Notes: generated by a model from the sequence alone, not told the origin. Shown: positions 1 through 8,759, counted from the first letter of the stretch. The stretch is 64,000 nt of DNA from an uncultured Paracoccaceae bacterium (GCA_947495795.1 CANMAI010000015.1:28970-92969); one strand, 5' to 3'. A program made the numbers and translations.

Positions 1-234
1 GGCAGGGGAATATCTGTGGCGCTCAGCGGAACCCAAAGGGCTCACTTTGACGCAGCCAAAATCTCAAAATTGATAAACACAACCACCCCACCCACACACA
101 ATCGACAAAGAAGAAGCTAGGCGACGATTCAACTAAAATCAACTTTAAGTTTATTTTGAATACGTTCTGGCGGCGCTTCGCCGCTCCTTTGATCAAGTTT
201 TGTACAATTATGGAGTGCGCGCCTCTCTGGCACA
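1..234. other. Intergenic, no gene recognised
   Basis: No convincing open frame. The only long frame here runs antisense and has no family-like motif. The stretch is AT-richer than its neighbours. It may hold the 3' flank of a gene lying left of the window. Confidence 0.4.
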
Positions 235-263
235 CATAAGGGCCGGTCCCTGACGGACCGGCC
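235..263 (-). terminator. Intrinsic terminator-like hairpin after folE
   Basis: A perfect 9-bp inverted repeat (GGCCGGTCC, 5-nt spacer, GGACCGGCC) begins 7 nt past the folE stop. Read on the minus strand it is followed by a short T-rich stretch (TTATGTGTG). The weak U-run makes the terminator call moderate. Confidence 0.6.
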
Positions 264-269
264 ATAGGC

Positions 270-905
270 TCACCCGCGATTAGTCGGATTGCCGATATGC
301 GCCATGAACTCGCGGCGTGTTTCACGGTCTTGCCGGAATACGCCGAGCATCGTGGAGGTCACCATACTGACACCGGGCTTGTGAACACCGCGGGTCGACA
401 TACAGTGATGTTCGCCCTCAAGCACAACTGCCACACCTTGAGGCTGCAATACCTCCTGCAGCGTGTTTGCAATCTGTGCGTTCATCTTCTCCTGCACCTG
501 CAGGCGCTTTGCGAAGGCATCGACCACACGAGCCAACTTTGAGATGCCCACGACACGATCCGTCGGGATATACCCCACATGCGCCTTTCCGATGATCGGT
601 GCCATGTGATGCTCACAATAGCTTTCGTAGCGGATATCGCGGAGAACGACCATTTCGTCATAGCCCTCGACTTCCTCAAAGGTGCGTTGAAGCATCGCTT
701 CGGGATCTTCGTCATAGCCCCGGAACCACTCTTCATAGCCGCGCGTTACACGGCCAGGCGTATCCAGCAAACCCTCCCGCGTCGGGTCGTCACCCGCCCA
801 ACGGAGCAGTGTTCTGACAGCATCCTCAGCTTCCGCGCGTGTTGGGCGCGGAACGGAGATGCCGGCCTCGCGGTCGGTCTTAATCTTCGGATCATGGATG
901 TTCAT
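270..905 (-). CDS. folE: GTP cyclohydrolase I
   Basis: Converts GTP to 7,8-dihydroneopterin triphosphate, the first step of tetrahydrofolate/pterin synthesis in the cytoplasm. The 211-residue product has the family's zinc-site signatures: [11 protein letters not shown] around residues 94–103 (Cys97 and the following histidines) and [11 protein letters not shown] around 163–173 (Cys168). The frame is open further upstream, but the ATG at 905 is chosen because AGGAAAG precedes it and the extra N-terminal residues look non-coding. It is monocistronic: metZ upstream on the same strand has its own terminator, and a hairpin follows the stop. Confidence 0.97.
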   Translation of the reverse strand: MNIHDPKIKTDREAGISVPRPTRAEAEDAVRTLLRWAGDDPTREGLLDTPGRVTRGYEEWFRGYDEDPEAMLQRTFEEVEGYDEMVVLRDIRYESYCEHHMAPIIGKAHVGYIPTDRVVGISKLARVVDAFAKRLQVQEKMNAQIANTLQEVLQPQGVAVVLEGEHHCMSTRGVHKPGVSMVTSTMLGVFRQDRETRREFMAHIGNPTNRG

Positions 906-967
906 CAGGGCTTTCCTGTAATTTGCTTCGATCAGTTTCCCTTCCGGGACCCTACAGATGGGCCTCT

Positions 968-1012
968 TTTGGCAAAAAACCAAGAAAACTTTTCTCACCC
1001 AGGGGCGAGAAA
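968..1012 (-). terminator. Intrinsic terminator of metZ
   Basis: Just past the metZ stop, the minus strand reads TTTCTC, a 10-nt loop, GAGAAA, then GTTTTC and a run of six T. This is a rho-independent terminator shape between metZ and folE, which therefore look like separate transcription units. Confidence 0.6.
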
Positions 1013-1024
1013 TTGTAACACCTT

Positions 1025-2209
1025 TCAGACAGTGACGGCTGTCAGCGCCTTTTTCACATCTTCAATAAGATCGCCCCTATCCTCCAACCCTACCGAAAGC
1101 CGGATGAGCCCGGGTGTGATACCGAGAAGGGCTTTCTGAGCATCATCAAGGCGCTGGTGAGTGGTCGTGGCCGGATGCGTGGCGATGGATTTTGAATCAC
1201 CGAGATTGTTTGAGATCAGCACAATTTCGAGCGCATTGAGGAATGCAAAGGCTCCCGCCTGCCCGCCTGTAACCTCGAACGAAAGCACAGTTCCGCCCGC
1301 CTCCATCTGCCGCATGGCCAGGGCCTGCTGAGGATGATCCGAATGGCCAGGATAAAGGCACTTCGTGACCTTGGGATGCGCTGCCAGAGCTTCAGCCAAG
1401 GCCAAGGCACTTTCAGCCTGCGCCCGGCATCGCAAATCCAGTGTTTCCATGCCTTTCAGCATCACCCAGGCATTGAAAGGGCTCAGCGCTCCTCCGGTAT
1501 GTTTCAGATAGGGCTCCAGAGTGCCGCGAATATAATCCTGAGAGCCGAGCACCACACCGCCGAGGCACCGGCCCTGCCCGTCTATGTGCTTGGTGGCAGA
1601 GTAAATCACTACATCCGCACCCAGTTCAAACGAGCGCTGGAAAATGGGTGTCGCAAACACATTGTCTACCACTACCTGGGCGCCCACACGTTTCGCAATT
1701 GCTGAAACGCCCGCAATATCAACGATTTCCAGCGTCGGGTTAGAAAGGCTTTCAAGAAATACCAGCTTCGTATCGTCCCGTACGGCCTCGGCCCAGGCAT
1801 CAAGATCCTTGCCATCCACAAACGTAACTTCAATGCCAAAGCGCGGCAGGATGTTCTCGACGATATAGAGGCAGGAGCCAAAAAGTGCCCGAGCAGAGAC
1901 AATATGATCGCCCGCCTTAAGCATTGACATCAGGGCACCGTTCACAGCCGCCATTCCGGATGCCGTGGCAAAGGCATCCTCTGCACCTTCAAGCCCGGCA
2001 ATTCGATCCTCGAACATCGCAACCGTCGGATTGCCATAGCGGGCGTAGATAAACTCCTCGCGCGACGCGTCGAGAAATCGTGCCTCAGCCGCCTCTGCCG
2101 AAGGGTACACAAATCCCTGCGTCAGAAAGATCGCTTCCGACATCTCGCCATACTGGCTTCGCCGCACGCCCCCATGCACCAGTTTCGTGCGCGCTTTCAG
2201 ATCATGCAT
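1025..2209 (-). CDS. metZ: O-succinylhomoserine sulfhydrylase, PLP enzyme of methionine synthesis
   Basis: Cys/Met-metabolism PLP enzyme of 394 residues that makes homocysteine from O-succinylhomoserine and sulfide. The PLP lysine lies in [14 protein letters not shown] (about Lys207). The phosphate-binding [12 protein letters not shown] and the [10 protein letters not shown] segments (about residues 81–94 and 179–189) are typical. The start ATG at 2209 has GGGAG eight bases upstream; an upstream in-frame ATG is rejected because the reading frame there runs through the riboswitch. Expression is very probably SAM-controlled by the SAM-II-like aptamer and terminator at 2248–2343. MetZ rather than MetC/MetB is inferred from overall resemblance and riboswitch context. 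Confidence 0.92.
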   Translation of the reverse strand: MHDLKARTKLVHGGVRRSQYGEMSEAIFLTQGFVYPSAEAAEARFLDASREEFIYARYGNPTVAMFEDRIAGLEGAEDAFATASGMAAVNGALMSMLKAGDHIVSARALFGSCLYIVENILPRFGIEVTFVDGKDLDAWAEAVRDDTKLVFLESLSNPTLEIVDIAGVSAIAKRVGAQVVVDNVFATPIFQRSFELGADVVIYSATKHIDGQGRCLGGVVLGSQDYIRGTLEPYLKHTGGALSPFNAWVMLKGMETLDLRCRAQAESALALAEALAAHPKVTKCLYPGHSDHPQQALAMRQMEAGGTVLSFEVTGGQAGAFAFLNALEIVLISNNLGDSKSIATHPATTTHQRLDDAQKALLGITPGLIRLSVGLEDRGDLIEDVKKALTAVTV

Positions 2210-2247
2210 TATTATCTCCCAAGGGCGCACCGAATTCATGCAGCCCA

Positions 2248-2279
2248 CAAAAAAAGCCCCAACCGATAGGTCAGGGCTC
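2248..2279 (-). terminator. Riboswitch-associated intrinsic terminator upstream of metZ
   Basis: On the minus strand AGCCCTGACC and GGTTGGGGCT form a 10-bp stem (with G·T pairs) around a TATC loop, followed by seven T. It lies between the SAM-II-like aptamer and the metZ start, where a SAM-controlled attenuator would be expected. A GGCCC segment at about 2282–2286 could pair with GGGCC of the aptamer's P1 3' strand, a possible antiterminator (inference). Confidence 0.75.
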
Positions 2280-2290
2280 ATGGGCCAAGA

Positions 2291-2343
2291 CCTTTTAGCG
2301 GAATGTTTTACGTGGCCCGCAATCCGGTAACAAATCGCCACGA
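2291..2343 (-). promoter_or_regulatory. SAM-II-type riboswitch aptamer controlling metZ
   Basis: The minus strand shows the SAM-II architecture in order. P1 is CGTGGC paired with GCCACG. Between the arms lies GATTTGTTACCGGATTGC, which matches the conserved GATTT–ACCG–ATTGC core. After P1 comes TAAAACATTCC and then GCTAAAAGG, the conserved 3' strand that makes the pseudoknot. SAM-II aptamers are known from alphaproteobacteria upstream of methionine genes. A terminator follows within 15 nt. SAM-V shares a similar core and is the alternative class. Confidence 0.88.
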
Positions 2344-2483
2344 GGTTTGTCTTAGGCCAGCATTCACGAGGCGTCAACGCACCGTACGCTGTTTGCGCGT
2401 CACCAAGTCTTCACGGTTTCGTAAAGGGTTTGGCATAGATATCGTCACGAATTTTCCGAAAAAACAAGATATGGCGCGAGCAG

Positions 2484-3440
2484 ATGGCACTCCTGGGTCT
2501 TTCCCTGCGAGATGAAGGCATCACCTGTCAGGATGGCTCCGATCCGGAGCAGGCCCTGCGGGCGAAAATCGCGCAGCTTCCGGGCAATGCGCCCATTGTC
2601 ATCCTTATCCACGGCTACCGCTTCACACCCGAACGCCCGCACCGCGATCCGCATGCGCTGATTTACGCAATGGAACCTGCCCGCGCGCACTGGAAGCTGA
2701 TCAGCTGGCCCAAGGGGCTCGGATTCACGCAGCATGGCACAAAAGATGGCCTTGCCATCGGTTTCGCCTGGCCAGGCACCGCCCGCGCCAATCTCGGTGA
2801 GGTCGCTCTCGGTCGATCGGGCTTTGCCAAAGTATACGATCGCGCGGCAGAGGCAGGCCACGCACTGGCAAACCTCCTTGAAGACATCGCGCGTATCGCC
2901 CCGGCACGCAAAGTGGATATCCTCGCTCACTCTCTGGGCGCCCGTGTAGCCCTTCAGGCGATCCGATGCAGCGCTGCCACCAATTTCGGCCGTGTGGTCC
3001 TGATGGGCGGCGCGGAATACCGGGAAAAGGCAGCCGCCTGCATCGAAAGTCATCCGGGCACTATTGAAGTCTACAATGTCACGTCCCGCGCCAATGGCCT
3101 CTACGACCACCTCTTTCAGCGCTTCGCCCCGGCAAAATCCGGGCTGGCGCTCGGCCGGGGGCTGGCAAGGCTGGCAGAGCGCACGGTAGACCTTGATCTT
3201 GACGCGCTACCAGCAGCGGCCCTTCTGCGCGGGCGCGGCCACTGCCTGGCAAGCTCGGAGGCCTATATCTGCCACTGGAGTTTTTATCTTCGCGAGGGCG
3301 CCCTGCCCCTCTATGCCTCCATCTTCCGCGAGCGCCACCTCTGGTCTCCTCTGGATCTGCAGACCGCCCAGGCTGCGGCCCCCGCCACACCCGGCTCCCG
3401 TTTCGGCTGGCCCATATCCGGCGGTATCGCGCCAGCGTGA
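2484..3440 (+). CDS. Alpha/beta-hydrolase fold protein, unknown substrate
   Basis: A 318-residue protein with an alpha/beta-hydrolase core: VILIHGYRF (about residues 39–47, the oxyanion-hole strand) and ILAHSLGARV (about 146–155, nucleophile elbow with Ser150). The catalytic His is probably in the C-terminal GHCLASSEAY...CHWSFY region. No signal peptide is visible, so it is probably cytoplasmic. It is divergent from metZ and lies upstream of the GST gene with a 68-bp gap, so the two may be co-transcribed. The ribosome-binding site is weak (GAGCAG). Substrate cannot be inferred. Confidence 0.85.
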   Translation: MALLGLSLRDEGITCQDGSDPEQALRAKIAQLPGNAPIVILIHGYRFTPERPHRDPHALIYAMEPARAHWKLISWPKGLGFTQHGTKDGLAIGFAWPGTARANLGEVALGRSGFAKVYDRAAEAGHALANLLEDIARIAPARKVDILAHSLGARVALQAIRCSAATNFGRVVLMGGAEYREKAAACIESHPGTIEVYNVTSRANGLYDHLFQRFAPAKSGLALGRGLARLAERTVDLDLDALPAAALLRGRGHCLASSEAYICHWSFYLREGALPLYASIFRERHLWSPLDLQTAQAAAPATPGSRFGWPISGGIAPA

Positions 3441-3508
3441 ACGCAGGGCGCTTGCCAAATGCGCGTCAATGGTCAGGCTACGTTCAATCGCAGAACAGGA
3501 GCCCGCGC

Positions 3509-4216
3509 ATGACCGATCCGATAGATCTATTCTACTGGCCCACCCCCAATGGCTGGAAAATCTCGATAGCGCTGGAGGAAATGGGCCTGCCCTACACTCT
3601 TCACCTTGTCGATATCGGCGCGGGCGATCAGTTCAAACCAGAATTCCTGAGAATCGCGCCCAACAACCGGATGCCCGCGATCATCGATCCCGAAGGCCCG
3701 GATGGCGCGCCTGTCTCCCTTTTCGAATCTGGCGCCATCCTCCAATATCTCGCTCGCAAAACCGGCAAGTTTTACGGAGAGACGGAGCGGGACAGGATCG
3801 AAGTTGAGCAGTGGCTGATGTGGCAAATGGGCGGCCTTGGCCCGATGGCAGGCCAAGCGCATCACTTCCTCAAATATGCCCCAGCGATGGATCCGCCCAA
3901 TGATTTGCCCTATGCGAAAGATCGCTACCGAAACGAGACGGGCCGCCTTTACGGCGTTCTCGACAAACGCCTTGCAGATCGTGATTTCGTCGCCGGCAAT
4001 TTCTTCTCCATCGCCGATATGGCCATCTGGCCCTGGGCCAGCCTCTGGGAAGGCCAGCAACAGGACATCGCAAAGTTTCCGCATATGGAGGCGTGGCTGG
4101 CTCGCTGCGCCGCCCGCCCTGGCATAGAAGCGGGCCGCGCGGTGGCTGCCGAAAAACGCTCCAATCTCGAAACAGACAAAAAGGCCCAGGATCTACTTTT
4201 CAAACAAAAGGCCTGA
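3509..4216 (+). CDS. Glutathione S-transferase, YfcG/YghU-like
   Basis: A 235-residue GST. The N-terminal thioredoxin-fold motif FYWPTPNGWKISIALEEMG is characteristic of the Nu-class disulfide-bond oxidoreductases (YfcG, YghU, Ure2p-like), in which Thr/Asn after the first strand engage glutathione. The ESGAILQYLA motif (about residues 75–84) is the glutathione gamma-glutamyl site. FSIADMAIWPW in the C-terminal helical domain is the usual GST N-capping box. The ATG at 3509 is chosen because AGGAG lies 10 nt upstream. Likely role is glutathione-dependent disulfide or peroxide reduction in the cytoplasm. About 235 bp to the convergent mbfA hold no recognisable gene. Confidence 0.9.
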   Translation: MTDPIDLFYWPTPNGWKISIALEEMGLPYTLHLVDIGAGDQFKPEFLRIAPNNRMPAIIDPEGPDGAPVSLFESGAILQYLARKTGKFYGETERDRIEVEQWLMWQMGGLGPMAGQAHHFLKYAPAMDPPNDLPYAKDRYRNETGRLYGVLDKRLADRDFVAGNFFSIADMAIWPWASLWEGQQQDIAKFPHMEAWLARCAARPGIEAGRAVAAEKRSNLETDKKAQDLLFKQKA

Positions 4217-4452
4217 AACACCGTAATTCGGGTTCGGGTCAGGGATGGCGCAGCCACCCAGCAGGGGCTTGCCCTTGAGGCGGATGCGAATCGCACAATT
4301 AAAATCGCAATGGCGCATTCAGTGCAAACCTGCCCCTGAATCGCCTCTCGGCAAAAACTCTCCCCGACAAAGAAGCACAGATCCCGTTGACAAGCACCAA
4401 AGCCGAAACGACAGGCCTCAATGGCCCGGCGTGGCGGCACACTCTCAAAGGA

Positions 4453-5436
4453 TCATGCGTTCCCGATCAGGATGCCCGCCGCCAACACCAGTGCACCGCC
4501 GACAATCACCTGCAATGCTGCCCTGATCCAGGGCGTCTCCATATACTTGTTCTGGATCCACGTGATCGCCCAAAGCTCCAGGAATACGACTACGAAAGCC
4601 ACAATTGTGGCCGTCCAGAAATCCGGTATCAGATAGGGCAAAGCATGTCCCAATCCGCCGATTGTTGTCATGATCCCGGAGGCAAGTCCTCGTGCTACGG
4701 GTGAGCCGCGTCCGGAAATTCTGCCGTCGTCACCTGCGGCCTCTGTAAACCCCATGGAGATCCCGGCCCCGACAGATGCCGAGAGCCCTACGAGAAATGT
4801 CGTCCACGTATCCCCTGTGGCAAAAGCCGTCGCAAAGATCGGCGCCAGTGTTGAAACCGAGCCGTCCATCAGTCCCGCCAGCCCCGGCTGAACATAAGTC
4901 AGGATGAACTGCCGCCGCTCCTCGCCTTCCTCCGCCGCACCGGCCCCATCTCCAAGATGCTTGGCCTCCAAAGCCTGCGCCTTGTTTTCATGGCCGCGCT
5001 CCGCGGCTGCGAGATCACCCAGCAGTTTCCGCGTGTTCGCATCAGACGTGCGGCCCGCTGCCAATTCATAGAAACGCGCGGCCTGTGCCTCCATATCGCG
5101 TGCCATCGCGCGTGTTTTCTCCAACCCCAACGGCCGCACCAGCCAATCAGGCTTCCGCTCATAATAGCCTTTCACATGCTCCCGCCGCAAAAGCGGGATC
5201 AGGTCGCCAAACCGCTCCTTGTGAAGGTCTATCAGCCGCTGGCGGTGGCCATCCTCCTCCAGCGCCATTTCCTCAAATACAGCTGCAGAATCGGGATAAC
5301 TCTCCCGCAGCCCATCCGCATAAGCCCGGTAAATCCGTGCGTCATCCTCCTCAGAAGATATAGCAAGCGCCAGTATTTCCTGCTCGGAAAGGTCGGCGAA
5401 CCGGCGCCGGCCAATGCCGAATACGCGCTGCAACAT
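4453..5436 (-). CDS. mbfA: MbfA-type iron exporter: ferritin-like domain fused to VIT1/CCC1 membrane domain
   Basis: A 327-residue two-domain protein. Residues about 10–165 form a ferritin/rubrerythrin-like four-helix domain with iron-ligand motifs (EEDDARIYRAYA, EEDGHRQRL, MEAQAARFYE, AERGHENKA). Residues about 180–327 form a VIT1/CCC1 membrane domain: GLMDGSVSTLAP, GLSASVGAGISMGFTEAAGD, then further hydrophobic helices. This architecture matches membrane-bound ferritin A of Bradyrhizobium and Agrobacterium, an inner-membrane exporter that limits iron and peroxide toxicity. An Irr-type box sits 21 nt upstream of the ATG. Monocistronic. Confidence 0.92.
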   Translation of the reverse strand: MLQRVFGIGRRRFADLSEQEILALAISSEEDDARIYRAYADGLRESYPDSAAVFEEMALEEDGHRQRLIDLHKERFGDLIPLLRREHVKGYYERKPDWLVRPLGLEKTRAMARDMEAQAARFYELAAGRTSDANTRKLLGDLAAAERGHENKAQALEAKHLGDGAGAAEEGEERRQFILTYVQPGLAGLMDGSVSTLAPIFATAFATGDTWTTFLVGLSASVGAGISMGFTEAAGDDGRISGRGSPVARGLASGIMTTIGGLGHALPYLIPDFWTATIVAFVVVFLELWAITWIQNKYMETPWIRAALQVIVGGALVLAAGILIGNA

Positions 5437-5456
5437 GGGGAGAGCCCTCCGAACAG

Positions 5457-5472
5457 TTTAGAACCGTTCTAA
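5457..5472 (-). promoter_or_regulatory. Irr box / iron control element upstream of mbfA
   Basis: TTTAGAACCGTTCTAA has the inverted half-sites TTTAGAA and TTCTAA separated by three bases, the form described for the Irr-bound iron control element in Rhizobiales and Rhodobacterales. It lies just upstream of the mbfA start codon, a position suited to repression under low iron. mbfA is a known Irr-repressed gene in relatives. Confidence 0.8.
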
Positions 5473-5503
5473 TATGCTAGACAGACCGACAAAAACGTCA
5501 AGC

Positions 5504-6235
5504 TCAGGATGCACCCATCAGCAGTCGTCTCCGCGCAGGCGGCACTGCCTTGATCTCCAACCCCGTGAATACGTGTAGGGTGTTCAGGTCATTATCCACA
5601 ACCGCGTGATCGGAAACCCAGCCACCCATCACCAGATAAGTACGCAAAAGCGGCGGCATCCCTTTCATTGCGAGCTTCAGATTGGGTTTGCGCAACCGCA
5701 ACCGGCTGGCAAAGCGGAACACGCGCGGTGCCTTTACCCGCGGCAACCAACGCTTGGGCGCCAGATGTTTTTCCTTCAGAAGCGCAAAGGCGTCATTATA
5801 GGCGTCGGCTTCCGTACCCTGAAAACTGGAACAGCCAAAAAGCAGTTCCACCCCGTTTTCCTCCACATAGGAGGCCATCGCCCCCCATGCCAGCCGCAGG
5901 ATGTCCGGGTCCACAAGGCCCGGTAGAATGCAGAACCTGCCCATCTCAACCATCGGCCCGTCAAAGGCCTCAAGCTTGCTCAGATTGTAAAACTGCGCCG
6001 CATAGGATCGCCCGATCTCACACCCGTTCTTGAAAGGCAGCAGCCGGAAACAGCACACCAGACGTCCGGTTGCCACCTCCTCCACCAGCACATGCGCACA
6101 TGCGGCGTCAAACGCATCCTCATCCAGCCCGTCACTGCCCCGAAAGCAGTGATGGCGCAGCCGCTGGGCTGCCTTCACATCCTCCACACACTCCGAAAAG
6201 CGTGTTTTGTACTTGGCCTTGAGAAAACCAGCCAT
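5504..6235 (-). CDS. olsB: L-ornithine N-alpha-acyltransferase (GNAT/hemolysin-like), first step of ornithine lipid synthesis
   Basis: A 243-residue acyl-ACP-dependent GNAT-fold enzyme of the OlsB family. Supporting segments are RLRHHCF near residue 25, DAACAHVLVEE and LVCCFRLLPF in the core strands, and EMGRFCILPG (about 97–106), the acceptor-side signature of these N-acyltransferases. Family knowledge: OlsB acylates ornithine with 3-hydroxyacyl-ACP, and OlsA then makes ornithine lipid. No olsA lies next to it here. The start ATG at 6235 follows GGGAGAGAAC. The adjacent mbfA on the same strand has its own promoter signals. Confidence 0.85.
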   Translation of the reverse strand: MAGFLKAKYKTRFSECVEDVKAAQRLRHHCFRGSDGLDEDAFDAACAHVLVEEVATGRLVCCFRLLPFKNGCEIGRSYAAQFYNLSKLEAFDGPMVEMGRFCILPGLVDPDILRLAWGAMASYVEENGVELLFGCSSFQGTEADAYNDAFALLKEKHLAPKRWLPRVKAPRVFRFASRLRLRKPNLKLAMKGMPPLLRTYLVMGGWVSDHAVVDNDLNTLHVFTGLEIKAVPPARRRLLMGAS

Positions 6236-6357
6236 TGTTCTCTCCCACTTCCCGCCTAAATGCGCACTGATGAAGCAAACTTATGTACGATATATGACCG
6301 ATTGCGCGGAAATGCCAAAGTGTCATTTGAAATCGGCAGTCGAGGAGTGGGTGACAC

Positions 6358-6750
6358 ATGGATAAAATCACTAAAACAGAGGCCGAATGGCGGGAGCAGC
6401 TTTCCGATCTTGCCTACAAGGTCACGCGAAAAGCAGGCACAGAGCGCGCCGGAACACACGATAACTTTCCGAAAGGAGCTGGAACGTTCAAATGCGTCTG
6501 CTGCGATTTACCCTTGTTTGATGCAGAGGCCAAGTTTGAGAGCGGGACGGGCTGGCCCAGTTTTTTTCAGCCGATCTCCGCCGAAGCGGTGGAAGAGCAT
6601 AGCGACAACAGCTGGTTCATGAAGCGCACGGAGGTGGTATGTGCCCGCTGCGACGCGCATTTGGGCCATGTCTTCCCGGATGGCCCGAAGCCCACAGGAC
6701 AGCGCTACTGCATGAATGGTGTCGCGCTGACCTTTGACGAGAGGACCTGA
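6358..6750 (+). CDS. msrB: Peptide methionine-(R)-S-oxide reductase
   Basis: A 130-residue MsrB that repairs oxidised methionine (R isomer) using thioredoxin. Zinc-binding CxxC pairs are at Cys46/Cys49 (KCVCCD) and Cys95/Cys98 (CARCDA). The substrate-binding GTGWPSFF is at about residues 63–70, and the catalytic cysteine is Cys118 in QRYCMNG. It has the full family length and no signal peptide, so it is cytoplasmic. The gene is divergent from olsB and convergent with bamE, sharing a hairpin terminator with the latter. Confidence 0.97.
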   Translation: MDKITKTEAEWREQLSDLAYKVTRKAGTERAGTHDNFPKGAGTFKCVCCDLPLFDAEAKFESGTGWPSFFQPISAEAVEEHSDNSWFMKRTEVVCARCDAHLGHVFPDGPKPTGQRYCMNGVALTFDERT

Positions 6751-6753
6751 GCG

Positions 6754-6786
6754 AAAAGTGCCCGGGCAACGGCCAGGGCACCTTTC
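6754..6786. terminator. Bidirectional terminator between msrB and bamE
   Basis: GTGCCC and GGGCAC pair around a 12-nt loop, flanked by AAAA on one side and CCTTTC on the other. It lies exactly between the two convergent stops and could serve both strands, though the U-runs are short. Confidence 0.5.
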
Positions 6787-7235
6787 TATCGGTTGATGAT
6801 GCTCTCGGCGTTGAAATTGAAGATGTTACCAAAGAGCTGCTCAAAGATACCCAACTGGCCGGTATCTGTCACAGTCACCCGGGTGTTGAGATCAATCACA
6901 CGGCCATCTTCCAGCCCGAACCGGTCAATACTCTCAACCAAGCCCTCCTCGGTGAAGACAATCCGCACAATCTCCCGCTCCGTCTCGCGGGGCGGATTAT
7001 AGGTCAGCTGCTCCATCCGGCTTTGGATATAATACCACGTGTTTCCGCGCAGAAGGCCGGAGTTTGCGGGCCGCCCGATTCTATCGCGCACCGTATCGAG
7101 TGTATCCACGCCCGGCTCGATCAGCTCCAGCTCTTCCTCGCTCGGCGTAAAGCCGTGCACCGTTACCTGCGGCGCGCAGGCCGAAAGGGCGAGTGCTGCC
7201 GCACTCCAAACACCAACCAAGCCAAAACGCGACAC
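6786..7235 (-). CDS. bamE: Outer-membrane assembly lipoprotein BamE (SmpA/OmlA family)
   Basis: A 149-residue lipoprotein. A signal peptide with lipobox LSAC puts the lipidated Cys at residue 20. The following domain has the SmpA/OmlA pattern: a PGVDTLDTVRDRIGRP turn (about 42–57), NTWYYIQSRME (about 65–75) and VRIVFTEEGLVESID. BamE is a periplasm-facing accessory lipoprotein of the BAM beta-barrel insertase. The position next to yceD, divergently transcribed, is common in Rhodobacterales. Confidence 0.9.
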   Translation of the reverse strand: MSRFGLVGVWSAAALALSACAPQVTVHGFTPSEEELELIEPGVDTLDTVRDRIGRPANSGLLRGNTWYYIQSRMEQLTYNPPRETEREIVRIVFTEEGLVESIDRFGLEDGRVIDLNTRVTVTDTGQLGIFEQLFGNIFNFNAESIINR

Positions 7236-7381
7236 ACATCCTCCTGACGGCCAGAGGCGACCGACCTTAATTCCCCTGTTCCCTATCCGGGCATTGCGCT
7301 AAATTCAACTCTCGAACCTCAAAGTGCAAGCCAAAGCTTGGACGAGCCCGAGGGAAAATCACGGAAGAGAATAGCCCGCCA

Positions 7382-7948
7382 ATGCCAGAGCCTAAACCAC
7401 CCCAAGGCCTTCATACATTTCAGCGCTCCGTCATGCTGAACCGTCTCACTCCTGGCGAGCCCTACAGCTTTTCAGAAGTGGCGGATACAGCGGAGAGCGT
7501 GTCAATTGCAACTCATCTTGAGGCGCTTTCAGTCAAGAAACTACGCTTTGATGGCATCTTGGAGCCCGTTGGAAAGAGAGATTGGCGGCTGCGCGGAAAC
7601 CTTGGCGCAACTGTCAGCCAGCCTTGTGTGGTAACACTTGAGCCGGTGACAACGCGGATCGACACGGATGTAAACCGTCTATATTCCGCAAGTGCGGCAC
7701 CTGTGCCAGACGGAGCAGAGCTCGGCCCGGAGGACGACATAAACATTGAGCCGCTTCCCGCGGCGCTCGATCTGGGAGAGATCGCCGTGGAAGAGATCGC
7801 GCTCGCCCTGCCCGCCTATCCCAAACGACCTGAAGCCGAACTTCCAAATGCCGCAACGGATCCGGCGGATCCGGGGCCCGAGACGCGTGAGAACCCTTTT
7901 GCAGCCCTCGCTGCTCTGCGCGACAAAATGGAAAAACCCGAAGATTAA
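7382..7948 (+). CDS. yceD: YceD/DUF177 family protein
   Basis: A 188-residue DUF177 protein. Family signatures are LRLRGNLGATVSQPCVVTLEP-like strands (Cys at about residue 80 followed by TLEPV) and the DLGEIAVEEIALALPAYP segment (about 131–148), then an acidic, proline-rich tail ending in FAALAALRDKM. In most bacteria this gene sits directly upstream of rpmF and is linked to 23S rRNA/ribosome metabolism. Here an aspartate dehydrogenase-like gene separates the two. Confidence 0.9.
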   Translation: MPEPKPPQGLHTFQRSVMLNRLTPGEPYSFSEVADTAESVSIATHLEALSVKKLRFDGILEPVGKRDWRLRGNLGATVSQPCVVTLEPVTTRIDTDVNRLYSASAAPVPDGAELGPEDDINIEPLPAALDLGEIAVEEIALALPAYPKRPEAELPNAATDPADPGPETRENPFAALAALRDKMEKPED

Positions 7949-7964
7949 CCCGGGAGACCTTCAC

Positions 7965-8759
7965 ATGCAGAGAATCGGTCTGATCGGTTTCGGAGCCATC
8001 GCACAGCATATCTTAAAAGCCCTTCCGGAGTCCTCTGCAGAGCTGGCGTTCGTCATTGCGCGTCCGGGCCGGGAAAGCGCCGCAATGGGCGCACTCGGCC
8101 GGAGCATTCCCGTTATCACGAGAATTGAGAACGCTCCGCTCAAGGCCGATCTGATCGTGGATTGCGCAGGCCACGGTGGTTTGCGGGATCACGGTGTTGC
8201 GATTCTTGAAGCGGGCATTCCCCTTCTCACAGTCTCCGTAGGTGCGCTGGCAGACGATGCTTTCGCCAACATTTTGAAAGAAGCGGCCATCAAGGGGAAA
8301 ACCCGGCTCTGCCTTGCAAGCGGCGCAATAGGTGCCCTTGATGCGCTCTCTTCTGCGCAGACAGGCGATCTCGAAAGCGTTACCTACACCGGCCGCAAGC
8401 CCCCAAAAGGCTGGCTCGGAAGTGCCGCTGAAGACAAAGTGGATCTTCTCAACATCACAGAACCAACGTCTCACTTCAAAGGATCAGCTCGGGATGCCGC
8501 GCGTCTCTATCCCAAGAACGCGAATGTTGCCGCTGCGGTTGCTCTTGCCGGTATTGGCTTTGATGCAACCAGTGTTGAACTGATCGCTGATCCCTCAATT
8601 ACAGAGAACATCCACGAAATTCATGCCATGGGCAGCTTCGGCAACTTCACATTTCAAATCGAGGGCAGCACCTTGCCCGACAACCCGCGCACATCCGCGC
8701 TTGCCGCCATGAGCCTTGTGCGCGCAATCAGGGATCACCGCGCCGCGATCACGTTTTAG
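7965..8759 (+). CDS. Aspartate dehydrogenase-like NAD(P)-dependent oxidoreductase (NadX family)
   Basis: A 264-residue protein. It opens with a Rossmann nucleotide site, RIGLIGFGAIAQHI (about residues 3–16), then has the L-aspartate dehydrogenase core: DLIVDCAGHGGLRDHG (about 63–78), LASGAIGALDALSSA (about 122–136), TGRKPPKGW, and PKNANVAAAVALAG (about 183–196), the conserved KNxNVAA motif. Known members interconvert L-aspartate and iminoaspartate with NAD(P)H. ATG 7965 is preceded by GGGAGACC. It lies 16 bp after yceD, so it is probably in the same operon. The host role (NAD synthesis or aspartate degradation) is open. Confidence 0.85.
   Translation: MQRIGLIGFGAIAQHILKALPESSAELAFVIARPGRESAAMGALGRSIPVITRIENAPLKADLIVDCAGHGGLRDHGVAILEAGIPLLTVSVGALADDAFANILKEAAIKGKTRLCLASGAIGALDALSSAQTGDLESVTYTGRKPPKGWLGSAAEDKVDLLNITEPTSHFKGSARDAARLYPKNANVAAAVALAGIGFDATSVELIADPSITENIHEIHAMGSFGNFTFQIEGSTLPDNPRTSALAAMSLVRAIRDHRAAITF

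Noticed and set aside
2291..2343. SAM-V instead of SAM-II
   Set aside because: P1 pairing followed by the GCTAAAA strand fits SAM-II in an alphaproteobacterium upstream of metZ; SAM-V remains a weaker alternative.
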